Of a DNA stretch of 64,000 nt, positions 10,132 to 21,390 are shown in pieces. The first letter of the stretch is position 1. Every line of letters begins with the position of its first letter. The notes below the pieces were generated by a model. The model did no database searches, was not told the origin of the DNA, and was given only the letters and a program-made list of their open reading frames with translations. The stretch lies in the NCBI RefSeq assembly GCF_026914185.1, contig NC_070567.1:2506001-2570000 (forward strand), written 5' to 3'. The DNA comes from Puccinia triticina (taxonomy: Eukaryota > Basidiomycota > Pucciniomycetes > Pucciniales > Pucciniaceae). Made by a program: the position numbers and the translations under genes.

Positions 10132-10914
10132 TGTGGAACTACTCTTTGGGGGAATAGAGCTTAGAGAGGGATGAGTGCGTGAAAAGCTGCCTCTCAGGTT
10201 GGGAGAGTAATATGGGACAAGAATAAGAGTATGGACTCTTAAAGAAAAGTGTGGCTGATGAAGTATTGAGAATAGTGCTTTCTAGACGAAATCAAGGGGG
10301 AAAATATACTGTAAAATATGTGGTAAAATAGGCTATGTAATTCTTATTCTGTGACCAGGGATGCAAAGTGACAATCTGATGGGGGACAAACAGAATGGGC
10401 CAAAAGGCTCTACATTTATAGTGAGGGGACAACAGGTGGTTCTGAGACAAAGAGAAAGATGGGAACAGGGTACAAAAAGCCTCCAACAAGGTGAAAAGGC
10501 AACAAAACAACAAGGCATCTACTACATGGCTTGGGATGACATAAGAGGAAAACAATAACCATGGCGCATCAGCCGCCATGCATCTGAGAAAGAGTTACGC
10601 CTTGCTGGAATATAGAGGAGTTAATTCTAGTGAACACTCAGGGTCCTTCCTAATAGTCTGGCTCTGTTTGATGGTGGACTTTCTCCCACTTTGAACCTGA
10701 TTTTGTACATATTTTATTACCCATTGTGGAGGGCCATCCATGAAAGTGAATACTGAGAAGTTGAGGCGCCTTGTAGAGATGTTTCTAGGCTATTATGAAG
10801 TGTCTGTGGGCGTGGATTACATGTACCAGAGTGATTTCTAGAGGGCGTTTGGCGGTGATTCCTTCCTGGTGAGTGTCTGAGTGATGTAATAAGGTTTTGA
10901 TTAGGCTCACCACA
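10132..10914 (-). repeat. 5' LTR of element A
   Basis: This 783-bp copy looks identical to 1290-2072. It is followed by ACGT (10915-10918), the second target-site copy. It should carry the promoter for the minus-strand element; I did not find a clear TATA box in transcription direction. Confidence 0.95.
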
Positions 10915-11062
10915 ACGTAATGTTGCAAAAAAAACTTTGCAGGAGAGAACCCGTGGAGGTGCACAATTGGGATGACTTACTTCTATCTCCCAGTGCTTCC
11001 ACCGCTGAACCCTAAAAAAAAAAAAAAAAAGACCGCCAAGCTTCTTGAAACCGTCCAAATCG
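10915..11062 (-). other. Leader of older element B, continued to the right of element A
   Basis: This stretch joins 1139-1285 if element A is removed. It holds no ORF and a 17-A run at about 11013-11029. It would lie between PBS and gag of element B. Confidence 0.45.
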
Positions 11063-11113
11063 GCGAGACTGTAAATCTTGAGGTTGCTGGTTCAATCCCG
11101 GCTTGGGGGACTA
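11063..11113 (+). other. tRNA-Tyr-like 3' half used as primer-binding region of element B
   Basis: Read on the plus strand, this is the 3' half of a tRNA. An anticodon arm CGAGA-CTGTAAA-TCTTG has GTA (Tyr) in the loop. Then come a variable region, a T arm GCTGG-TTCAATC-CCGGC, an acceptor 3' strand TTGGGGG and the base A, followed by CTA in place of CCA. No D arm or 5' acceptor strand is present, so it is not a gene. There is no intron after the anticodon, although nuclear tRNA-Tyr genes normally have one. Two bases later TG starts a putative LTR. I infer a primer-binding site that copied far more of the tRNA than the usual ~18 nt. Confidence 0.55.
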
Positions 11114-11115
11114 AA

Positions 11116-11560
11116 TGAGGAACTCTGGCCGGTGCTAGGCCGGCAACAGTTTGGGGAGGGGAATGGAAAAGAAAGGAAAACTGAGATGTATGCCCTCCGG
11201 GGTGATTGGCCGAAAAAAGAGCGCTGAGATTTGTGTAAGCGTGGGGTGAGGTTTGATTTTACAACGGCTGGAGATGCGCGTCGGCGGTTTTTTGTTGAGA
11301 GGAGAGAGCCGGGGATACTGCCAGCGGGGTGTGATTTAAACCAGAAAATTGGAGGAGATTGGCGTTGAGGGGATAAGCTCAGAAGACGTGTGAAAATGCG
11401 GGCGGACAAAGCGCCAAGACAATGACTTCAAACTTTGATGGAGAGCTGAAAATTATGGTTCAGAGTGGGTCCATGCCGCTCCAAAGCCTGAGTTCAAACT
11501 GAACTCAAACCTTGGAGCTTGTGACATCTAACAGACAGCTCATCACAACCTAGCGCGCAC
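11116..11560 (-). repeat. Putative 5' LTR of element B (right end not resolved)
   Basis: The block starts TGAGGAACTCT just after the tRNA-like primer site, paralleling TGTGGAACTACTC in element A. The right boundary cannot be fixed because the partner LTR is outside the window. ORFs here (11092-11409, 11494-11922) look like chance frames in low-complexity DNA. Confidence 0.35.
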
Positions 11561-12079
11561 GCACGCGCTACAAACAAGACAAGAAACAGAAAAAAAAAAA
11601 AAAAACCAACCCATCTCATCCAACAGCCTAACCAACGCGCGCAAAATGAAAGAGAAAAATAACAAGACTTAATGAAAAAGAAAATTAACAGGAAAAACAA
11701 AACCACCAAAACAGAAACAAGGAAAAGAAAGGAGGAAAGGAAGAAAACCTGAAACACCTTGAGGATGCGCGCCACACTGCGCCATTGAACCTTGAGGAAG
11801 CCTTGAGGGCTAAAACTTGAAGTCTTGATGTCTTGACTCTTGACGTCCTCCGGCGTGCGCCATGCGCGGCAAAAAAAAGCTTCAGCCTCCGCGTGTACCA
11901 GATTGTTCACCACAACGGACACCAGCCAAGTTGTGCGAGTGGATCAAACTCTCCTGGGAAGTCAATGAACTTAGGAAAGAACCGCAACATGTAAGTCATC
12001 ATACTGAGTCAAAGAGAATACTTACTAATGGGTCCTACAAATAAGTATTAAGCTAGGCTCTGAAGGGAGTTCATCACCC
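11561..12079. other. A-rich low-complexity stretch, no gene seen
   Basis: Long A-rich runs (about 11588-11605 and 11640-11730) and alternating GCGC bases (near 11555-11570). I see no coding frame or defined repeat. The 5' end of the Helitron may lie here or up to about 13 kb, but I could not place it. Confidence 0.3.
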
Positions 12080-12337
12080 ATGTCAACCCCTTTGGTCTCC
12101 CCGCAAAAAAGAACTTCAAAAATAACGCCTCAAGAGGATCCCTCCGACTTCAAGGGCAAGGGCAAGGCCACCAATGAGGATGGATCCGAAGACAAAGCAG
12201 AAGCTATTGAGGAAGCTGACAAAGAGGAAGAAATAAATGAGGGGGAAGAAGAAGAGGAGGTTGTCCGGAAGCCTACCTGCGGGCGACCCCGCAAAGCGAT
12301 TCTCAAAGACGCCGCGAAGCGCCTCAAAAAATTGTGA
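12080..12337 (+). CDS. Small acidic ORF with AT-hook-like motif, unknown
   Basis: This is an 85-codon ORF from ATG 12080. The middle is a long Glu/Asp/Lys block. It is followed by CGRPRKAIL, a GRP-core AT-hook-like motif that binds A/T minor grooves in known proteins, and a basic end (DAAKRLKKL). It lies 1 kb upstream of the Helitron Rep/helicase gene on the same strand, so it may be an accessory ORF or an upstream exon of that gene. Low complexity makes the coding status uncertain. An overlapping minus-strand ORF is a shadow. Confidence 0.4.
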   Translation: MSTPLVSPQKRTSKITPQEDPSDFKGKGKATNEDGSEDKAEAIEEADKEEEINEGEEEEEVVRKPTCGRPRKAILKDAAKRLKKL

Positions 12338-13270
12338 GGAGGTTTGTAAGCCTCAACATTTGAAGCAAGTATCCTCCTTGATGTTTGAATATTAATCCTT
12401 TGAGCCTTCACCCACAGAAACTTAGGCGCCCCGGGCAATCACTCATACGTTGCGTCAATCTCCAAGGGCGTGGCAACGATTTGACCCAGCGTGATGGCCC
12501 AAATTCCAAAGTTGAATTTGACTTGAAATTTCCCAAAAATAACACAATTGGTTGGTTTTTCCACCATCTCCCGCATTGACAAGCATGCACCCCCCAAAAT
12601 AATAATTCTCGCTTTCATTCTCATCATCAGTCCCCCAAATAAACAAATTCTGAAGTGTCAACTCTCATGTCTTCCTCACATATGTTAAAGTGAATTTTTG
12701 TTCCATTTCCCTGTCCTCAATCAAAGAGAAATACAGGAAAGCCCCATACGTACAACACCAGACAAATCAGTTCGGAGTAGTTGCATACATTGAGCGTCAA
12801 CAGCTTGAAGAGAGCCATGTTATCCGGGCTACTGCCAACAACGAAGACAATAAATGAGATGTGATTGTATGACTTCAATTCAGTTGGCCAAGACCCGGCG
12901 CTCAAGAGGTTATTTATAAAGGATTGAGTTTACCTGAACAAATTGTGGACAAGCATCGAGTGATCTCAGGACAAAAACTAAGCTTAGCTATTTGCCAAGG
13001 GCGACAGTGGTCACCAACACCCAGGGAAACGGGTCCACCCAGGTCAACATGTATGAATGGTTGACGCTGCTTGGGTGGAAGTTTTGTGTGACAGTTTTAA
13101 AGTGGTCGTTATGAGAAAAGGGCGGAACTGGTCCCGACTGGGGACATGCATGAGGCAGAGGTCAAGGAGTTAGATTCAGCGAAACTAAAGAATTGACGTT
13201 TTGACCCTTTGTCATTGGCGCTCCGCCTTGCTCTTCTCTTATCCAGCATAAGTCGTTCCAATCATCAACA
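12338..13270. other. Upstream region of the Helitron gene, with one hairpin
   Basis: I see no convincing gene. At 13034-13079 an imperfect hairpin pairs TCCACCCA with TGGGTGGA and GTCAAC with GTTGAC around an 11-nt loop. It lies about 270 bp upstream of the helicase reading frame. Confidence 0.35.
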
Positions 13271-13351
13271 TTGAACCCTCCTGGATTAAGTATCTGCCCA
13301 AACCTCCCAATAAGTCTTTGTCACCCACTTTTCAACAACAAGCGAAGGCAG

Positions 13352-16300
13352 ATGGTTGAATTAAAAGGAAAGGTTGTGACCAATCCATTGAAGAACTGTG
13401 AGAAGAAACTTCTTGCCTCCGATTTTGTCAAGATCCCTTATAGTATTGGTCCGTGTAACAAGGTGTGCTCCTCCTGCGGGGCCCTCCACTGGGCTGGAGA
13501 AGCTTGTGTAGGTGATAGGCATAAGTCTTTAATTGATCACACAATGTATTGTGGGAAAAACAAAGTCCGGTTGCCCATCTTTGACAAAGCTGCAAAATGT
13601 TACCCAAACGTCTTGAAAAGTTTATTCACGGGATCGACACCCGGTACGTTCATGTTTTCTGAGACATTACGGTATTAGGCTGACATTTTCTTTAACAGCC
13701 GCAGTCAATTTCCAGCAGTACACGCAGATGTACAACAATGCAGTATCATTTACTTCGCTTTGGACAACAATAAACCATTCTGTTCAAGGACCGAAGGGCG
13801 TCAACGTTTTCCGCATGTCCGGAGGCTTGACGCACTTAATTTTGAGTATAGAACCAGTTGATCCTGCCCAGCCGGACTTCGCTCAAATCTTCGTTGTTGG
13901 TGATCACGGGACAAACAAGGCAGAACTGCGAGGACAGAAAGCCGAGGGCATTGGTCTGAATAAAGGAAAAATTGGGAGGCTTTTTCCGTCAACAGTCTCA
14001 ATTATTATGAGTTACATGTATAATCACAATCCTTACGCAAAAGTTTTCAAGTCGGCCCGCAAAATTCTCGAAGACACAAATGCAAATACAATGAAGTTGA
14101 AAGGCATTTTGCGGCCTGGGGCAGACCCAAAAAGGTATAACAAACCAACAATGAGTGAGGTTGCCGCAGTGGTCACAGGTGATGGGGATATTCTCGAAGA
14201 TAGGGATATATTGCTCCACCGGAAAGATGAAAAGTTGATTTCCATTTCAGACACGCACTCTTCCTACTTTCCCCTCCGTTATCCTCTGTTTTTCCCAAGA
14301 GGAGAGCAACAATGGCATAAACTCTACAGATGTTTGACTGAACAAGGTAAGCCTTACTTTCAATCTGAATGATATCATCCCAACTGAATCAACTTTCAGT
14401 CAGAAATAGGAAAGTGGGATCTCTCAAGTGGCATGCCCACCTGTTGTTTAATTGTCCTGGTCGTTTTTCCCCAATTCTACGCGGTCGATCCCTCCTCCAG
14501 GAACTTGTTGTTGACATGCATGTTTGTGTTGAACGCCAGCGGTTGCAATTTATCAAGGACAATCAAGAAAAAATGAAAGCAAGTCAATATAAACAGCTTC
14601 TGAAAGGTCTAGAAAATCAGAAATCTTATACGGCGCGGAGAGTAATACTACCGGCAACGTTTATTGGGAGCCCGCGCGGAATGACACAACTATACTACGA
14701 TTCAATGGCAATTTGTAATAAGTTTGGGCCACCCTCTTTGTTCATCACGATGAAAGCCAACCCAGATTGGGTTGCAATAGCAGCAGTGATACCAAAGAAT
14801 GAAAAGGCTTTCAACCACCCTACTATTGTTGCAAGGGTCTTCCGATTAAAAATCAAAGCTCTGATTCATGAACTTGTGAAAATGGAGCGTCTTGGCTGCG
14901 TGGTTGCATACATATATACAATTGAATTCCAGAAACGAGGTCTGCCGCATGCCCACTTGATGGTGACGCTGGAAGAGAAGGATAAACCTACAACACCGGA
15001 AAAAATTGACCTTCTTGTTTCTGCGGAAATTCCCGACAAAGTTGAAGAACCACAACTTCATGCCCTTGTGACTCGATTTATGTTACATGGGCCCTGCAAA
15101 AGCAGGGCGTGCTGGCGGAACAATTGCTGCAAGCTTGGATTTCCAAAACCCTTCTCGCGGCGCACCGTGACTGTTGATGGAGCATATCCAACGTATTTGC
15201 GCCAAGACAATGGACGATTCATACAGAAGCATAATACTTGATTCGATAACGGTTTGGTTGTGCCTTTTAACAAATTCCTGACTCTCATGTTCCAGTGCCA
15301 TATAAACATTGAGGTTTCGGTAAACTCAACAGCAATTAAATACCTCTATAAATACATCACAAAAGGACATGATAGAATTTATCTCGCAATGGAAATTGAG
15401 GACAAAACAAAAGCTTACATTGACGCACAATATATCTCTCCTCCTGAAGGTATGTTTCCAAGAGTAATTAAATATTAGTTTATCATTAACTTACACAATT
15501 TCATTAGCCGCCTGGCGACTGTTCAAGTTTCCCCTCTCTGATAGGTCACCAGCTGTCACCCGCTTGACAATTCATGAGGAAGACAAAAATGTTGTTTATT
15601 TTAACAAAAACAAAGGAGCCAAAGGCCAAGTCAAAAGTGGAAAAGCGGCTCGGACAACACTGACCGGATTCTTGGAGCTCAACAGAACAAACGCGATTGG
15701 TGCGGACGGGAGACAAGCAAGGACCTTGATTTATGCCAACGTACCCACCTTCTTTTGGTGGGACAAGTCTGAAAAAGAATGGAAGCCGCGGAAGACACGG
15801 GCGGAATCTGTTGGGAGAGTCTATTCAGTTTCTTTCCTGGCCGGCGAGAAATATTACCTGCGCTTACTCCTCTCTCATGTGAAGGGCGCCGAGGTGTTTG
15901 AAGACTTCCGGAAGTTTGACGGCGAGCTCTTTGAAACATATCAGGATGCCTGTAACACGCGGGGTTTGTTGGCAAATGATTCACTTTATGATTTGGCTAT
16001 GATGGAAGCGGGTTTGGTGAAATCCGGCTATCAACTCACACAAATGTTTTCCATAATATGCGTTCATTCCCCGCCATAAGACCCAAAAACCCTCTTCATG
16101 GATCATCTCAATAACCTCACGGACGACCTACTCCAAGTTGATATGACACAGAGAGACAGTCGGGAACTGAGCCCTGAAGAGCGCAGAGTCATGGGAATCT
16201 TCCGCCTCAAGGCTATGATGGAGAGCATGGGAAGCACAATTGGCGCCTGCGGAATAGCAGTAACCAAAGAAGAACGGCAAATTCTGGAGGAGATGAAGTC

Positions 16301-17828
16301 TGAGCGATCAGCGCCCGTCTCAATGAGGGTGATCAGATCAAGACTCAAATCAAATACGTTGAATTTCAATCGGGGTCAACAATCAATTTTCAACAAAGTG
16401 GTTAACTCATTGTCATCAAAAATCGGAAAGATCTTCTACATTGACGGGCCAGGGGGAACAGGAAAAACATTCCTGTTGAGTTCAATCATTGATGCGGCAG
16501 AAATTCAAGGTTTTGAAAGCATCATTGTTGCATTGTCAGGTGTCGCAGCGCTATTGCTGAGGGGCAGCCAGACAGCCCACACGGCTTTCAAGATTCCACT
16601 CAATACCGTTGACGGCGCCGAGTGCAGCGTAGAGCCGGAGACTGTTGTTGCAAAAAGGTTGAAGGCTGCGAACCTGATTATCTGGGATGAAATAGTCACC
16701 ATCCATTGGTTCAACATTGAAGCTGTAAATATCACCCTCCAACCGCTTTGTCAATCAAAGGAACTCTTTGGTGGCAAGTCAGTTGTATTCGCCGGTGATT
16801 TTTGTCAAATTCTACCAGTTGTCAAATACAATGAGTACCCAAAGTGTTACAACGCAACACTAAAATTATCACGAATCTGGAGTGCCTTAACTGAGTTGAA
16901 GCTATAGGAGAACATGAGGCTATCTAAGGCACTGGCTGAAAATGGTTTGACGGAAAACGTGAACTTTGCAAGATCTTTATTGGCGCTTGGCGAGGGAGTC
17001 AACCAGTCAAAAAATTTCAAAATCATAAACCTCAGCAACATAAACACCGTTGATTTTGAGTCGGAAGAGACATCCTACAAGTGTTTAATTGGTTTTGTTT
17101 ATGAAAATCTTGCTGGAATGAATCAGCGGCCAACCTGCAAAAAAGTAAAGTACCTCAATGAACGCTGTATTCTTGCGCCGTTGAACAGGGACGTTAAGAA
17201 GATGAACAAAGAGGTCATGTCAAAGCTTCCAGGGGAGGCCGTGCTGTTGCGTTCAATTAATACACCGGATCCTGATGCATTCAAGAGTCTGCCGGAAGAG
17301 TCACTGTATAAAATGTTGCTGTTGGGTCTTCCTGATCACATGTTGAAGCTTAGGGTTGGCATGCCAATTGTGGTAACTCGTAACCTGCAAATTGGCAACA
17401 GAATTTGTAATGGGTCTTGCGTGCTGCTGACAGAAGTCACACAGTCTTTTCTCTCTGGTGTTCTGATGGGAGGTCCATTCAAAGAAGAGGAGGTCACTCT
17501 ACCAAGGATCAAGCTTCAAAGTCGAGCGAGCAAGGAATTGGGCCAAGCCTTTTTCAGGTTTCAATTTCCAGTAGAACCGGCTTACGCAATGTCAATCAAC
17601 AAAAGCCAAGGACAAACTTTAGCACGCGTCGGGGTTTATCTTCAAACAGACATTTTTGCCCACGGTCAGCTTTACGTGGCACTATCAAGGGTCTTGGACG
17701 TGAACAATCTTCTTGTTGCAAAACCAAAAATCAGGCAAGGTGTTATCAACGTCGTGCATAAAGCAATATTCAAGTCTGATAAGAAGAAAAGTGAGCATAA
17801 TGAGCTTTCCTTGGTTAATTCTTACTGA
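13352..17828 (+). pseudogene. Helitron Rep/helicase transposase, three introns, three nonsense codons
   Basis: The protein nicks and unwinds element DNA for rolling-circle transposition. Three introns restore one frame: 13644-13698, 14347-14399 and 15450-15507, all GT-AG and phase 1. In order: a zinc-binding N-terminus (CNKVCSSCGALHW, about 13454-13492); the Helitron-like N domain (FPRGEQQW); the HUH nuclease motif PHAH at 14945-14956; the two-tyrosine motif YLYKY at 15341-15355; and a Pif1-like helicase with Walker A GPGGTGKT (about 16447), Walker B IIWDE (about 16681), GDFCQILP, and the C-terminal INKSQGQTL and LYVALSR boxes. Nonsense codons are TGA 15239-15241, TAA 16077-16079 and TAG 16905-16907; each fits a C-to-T change in an Arg or Gln codon. 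The ATG at 13352 is the first in frame; the frame is open upstream, so another exon is possible. Confidence 0.93.
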
Positions 17829-20067
17829 CTACGATTTTGTCAGGTTCGAGGTTGTCCCGTAGACGTTTGCAGAAGTGATGCTTGCTCTGGCACAATTTAA
17901 GGTTATACTGGTAAGGAGAATCGAAATCATAAATCTAACCAAAACAATGATGGCTTACTTGATTTTCTGCTTAATTTGAGGTTTCTAGATTTTCAAATTT
18001 CATAAACAGTGGTTGCTGTCGTTGGCAGGCATCTTCTCTTATTTTTATTTTCAAATGGTGATGATGTTCACAATGGGAGTATGTTCAAGCGCTGCATTAA
18101 TTGAATTTAGTGAATGATTCAAAAATAAAACAATAAAGGAAGCAAGAGCAACATTTGCGATGCATCCCCCAAGTCAAGTCAAAACAAAAAATCATGGTGG
18201 AATTTAAATGGAAAGATTAATTGAAGATGTTTGAGTTGAAGAGTGATTATGAAGTGTTCAATTGGAGGCTGTTGCATTGCCAGTCGGACTTCTGGGTTAA
18301 GGTTGATTTGACGCAATATTGCTTGGTCTCTGGGTTGCGAGAAAGTTGGTGCGGAGATGAACTTAAAGTTAGTTTTGCAATGAGCGACAAAAGAAATCAG
18401 TGTTTGAGTAGACGTCGGGAAACTAATTGGTCCGCTGCTCGTGAGCAAGAGGGATGACAGACCTGGGCTGGGCATTTTGTATGGTGTGGCAAGCTGCTGT
18501 CATCTGGCAATGTTATGTTCTTGAAGGGTGAAAAGAGCCCTGGAGTGGGCGCCGCAGCTGCCATATGAAATGGGTGTCTTCCTTGAACTTGCTAGGAAAT
18601 CTTCTCCCTGGAAATCAAACAAATAGCAGACTTCTCAATTGAACTTTGAGTAAGACCTAAACTCAAGATTGCTCAATTACACCTTAGACAAGGCTTAAAC
18701 TGCATGGCATTCATAAGGAGTGCGTCTCCAGCTGTCATTTTCTTTTGCTAAAAGATTGTTTTCAATGAGCAATTAAGGATTCAGACTACAAGAATTAATA
18801 GGCCAAGTTAAGCAGATGACAAATGTTTGGGAAAAGGTGAATGAAGTCGGAGGTGGGAAGAAAATGATCAAGAGGGGAGTTGAGGCTTTTGATGAAATGG
18901 AAAGTTATGACAAGATGTTTGACATGGGTTTTGAAGTGTTTGATGTGCTATTAATTGGTGATTGACGGGTCGGAATGATGGGGTGGAAATCGGGAACATT
19001 CATCTGAAGTCGTTGTTGTATCATCACGTCAAAGGTGTCTTTCCGTTACACTGTATATTTTCCTTTGGATCCACTTTAGTAAGCCTTTTGTTGTTTGTTT
19101 CAAGGTTTGGATTCTCTTTCCTCAAATCAGTGGAACTCAAGTTAAAGGCCCCCGTGATAACCATATCAAGATGCTTTGTGTGTTTTAAGCCAAACGTGAA
19201 TATTTTGATTGTGATGTCTTGATAATTCCGGATGCTCTGTTTTAAGAGGTTGTTGCTCGTGTTGGCTTGAGGTCCAGGAGAGATATTTGCTTCCACCGTT
19301 TACCTCTTCATAATCAAAGCGCGATTGTTTTGAATTTCAATTACCAGGTAGATAAGTGCAATGTCTCCTGCTGAGAGCACCAGACTCATCTTTTTCAAAA
19401 TGAACGTAAAAGAGTGACCATTACTGGAAAAAAATGTTCTATTTGGAATGGTGAAAAAAATAGCATAGAAAGTCCAGCATAATGCCTTTCAATGAGAAGT
19501 GAAATTCAGCGTTGGGAGATTATTGAAACATTTATACGGCAAGAAAATGGTAATCTGAAATTAACCATATGTAACGCTGTGAGCAACCTGTCCCGCTGTC
19601 CCGCTTGCAATCATAAATAGTGATTGTGTAGTTCATTCAATGCTTGACAAAGTTTTTTTGTACTGTTTGTCGCACAAATGTGTGCTCAGTTGCTGCCAAT
19701 GGAGTTTGAGAGAGAGCATGGCTTATGGAAACTCTAGATGTGGAGCTTTTGAGACCAATCACATTGTAATTGCCGTTTTGGACTGATGCTGCGTTTGGTT
19801 GCGCGTTGCAACGGGGCTGTGGCGTTCACGGCGCCATTGGGCTTTGAATTAGTTGGTTAGAAGGGACTTTTGCTGAGATTTTGCCATCCATGTCTACGTT
19901 GCTGTTGCCTGGGACTGGTGCTTATTTTTTTTGCCTTGGTGTGACGGGGTCCGTGGCATTTGCAGTGCCTTTGGGCTTGAGATTGGTTGGTTGGGTGAGG
20001 CATTCACTGAGGTATTCTTGCCATAAGTAGGGAGTGCCTTTTGCATTGAACCCCCTGACCCACACAA
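17829..20067. other. Helitron interior downstream of helicase, weak coding traces
   Basis: No intact gene. One stretch at about 18787-18963 reads as an open plus-strand frame of about 58 codons without a start near its beginning (LQELIGQVKQMTNVWEK to FEVFDVLLIGD). It is helical and coding-like, so it may be a relic exon. The rest shows only short chance ORFs. Confidence 0.35.
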
Positions 20068-20960
20068 TTGGAAACCCTTGACGTTAACACTACACATCAA
20101 ATAATCCATTGTTGTTACTTTTTTTGCTGGGAGCGCACCGGAATTATGCAAACAAACCTGACATGGGCGGCAGACGATACGGCAATTGAAGGGGATGATT
20201 GTTTGCGGTTTGTTGGGAAATTTTTCCCGGTTGGTGAGGTATTTGAATCCGAGACTTTTCAGTTCCGTAGACTGACTTTACCTTCAGGCCCGCCAGTTTG
20301 TCAGGCTGCCGAATGGCAATATTCCACTCGCAAGTAAAAGTTACGCGGCGTCGTCTGGGGTGTGGACTTGCGGAAAAAAGGTTTTCCAAGTAAGTTTAGC
20401 TCCAAGCAATAACTCGGACACACCACTCATCGTTGGGCGGGCGTACGCAATCAAGGGAGAAATAAAAGGAGTGAACTTCATGCGTGTCCCAAAGTTTACG
20501 TGGAGGGAGGGCGATGAGAGAATGTCTTATCTCAACAGAAATCACTCTGAATGGGTGTGAGTCCGTGTTTCTGGCGTTGGAACAATTATTTCAATGAAGA
20601 GCAGGGCCGTCTTGCCAGATACAAACGTCAGGCTGGTTGACATAATGGTGGAGCATTCCGGCGAGGTTGGTGTTCAACTGACATTACCCAGGGTTTGTAC
20701 TGATAAGTTAAACAGCTCTCAAGCAGCGGAGTTTTTTGCGTCCGTTGTATTTTAGGCTTGACTACCGCCAACTTTCCGCAAGGGATGAGCTTATTCAGCG
20801 GCAGCAAGATGGCCTATAAGGGTTTGATAGATGGTTTTGGGAGGAGGTTGTGTTGAATGGTCATAGAGGTGAATAAAAGGTTCAGTGTCACTTTTGATGC
20901 TGAAAGTATTTTGGCTGAGGCTCGTTGCATTTCAGGTTACTCATGCAACAGTCTCCTCTC
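20068..20960 (+). pseudogene. Degraded accessory gene inside the Helitron, unknown (possibly OB-fold-like)
   Basis: Consecutive plus-strand blocks read like coding sequence. Block 1 (about 20140-20337) has FVGKFFPVGEVFESETFQF. Block 2 (20360-20755) starts MWTCGKKVFQVSLAP and crosses a single TGA at 20558-20560 to VRVSGVGTIISMKSRAVLP and a final FFASVVF. Block 3 (about 20758-20872) has ARDELIQRQQDG and WFWEEVVLNG with one TAA or TAG-type break. Likely introns lie between blocks (a TTTTAG end near 20755, GTGAAT near 20869). The beta-rich block 2 could be an OB fold, which would suit a single-strand DNA-binding partner of a Helitron, but I cannot confirm that from sequence alone. It sits 2.2 kb downstream of the helicase on the same strand. 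Confidence 0.4.
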
Positions 20961-21207
20961 ACGATGTGTTGGACGAGGACTCTGATGGCAGCTCGAATTC
21001 ATTGAACGTTGACTTTTGACACATGTTGTTATCCAGCTACCACCATCACGGTGATCATTCCAAGCACTGAGATTACTACATATGTGTTTATGATTTTGTC
21101 TCAGAATTTGCAACCAATTGCTATTTCCTTGGAGTTTTAAATGGAATTCAATAGCTAGCTTGTCTTCAAATTCCGCGTTAAAATTTGAATGAAATAATGC
21201 TCTACAC

Positions 21208-21390
21208 GTGTCTGCCAATGATGTGGGAATTTCTTGTGACGCGCACAAGGCGCGGAGGTTGTTCCAAGTTATTAACGGCCAAAATGTGAGGCTTTTTGGA
21301 TCAGTTTCTGCTGCCGGCTTGCTTTATGAGGCGTGCTCTGTGGATGCGGCGGCGTGGCATATTGTTAAACGGCGTCATATTAAGCTGTGA
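21208..21390 (+). pseudogene. Coding-like fragment near the Helitron 3' end, unknown
   Basis: This 60-codon frame has a natural amino-acid mix (SCDAHKARRLFQVINGQNVRLFG, then AACSVDAAAWHIVKRRHIK-like end). It may be a last exon of the degraded accessory gene upstream. No family recognised. Confidence 0.3.

Larger units (their letters stand above)
1290..10914 (-). mobile_element. Gypsy-type LTR retrotransposon A (young, nearly complete)
   Basis: A 9.6-kb element lies on the minus strand. Two 783-bp direct repeats (1290-2072 and 10132-10914) start TG and end CA, and I see no difference between them. The flanks carry ACGT at 1286-1289 and 10915-10918; adding a shared A makes this a 5-bp duplication. 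From the right, the order is 5' LTR, PBS, gag-protease, a -1 frameshift site, RT-RNase H-integrase, a 2.1-kb non-pol 3' segment, polypurine tract and 3' LTR. Pol order RT-RH-IN is that of Ty3/Gypsy. Two nonsense codons (TGA 8991-8993, TAA 5797-5799) are the only breaks besides the frameshift. The element inserted into the leader of the older element B. Identical LTRs imply a recent insertion. Confidence 0.93.

Noticed and set aside
11063..11113. A functional tRNA-Tyr gene
   Set aside because: No D arm, no 5' acceptor strand, no intron and CTA in place of CCA; fits a primer-binding region better.
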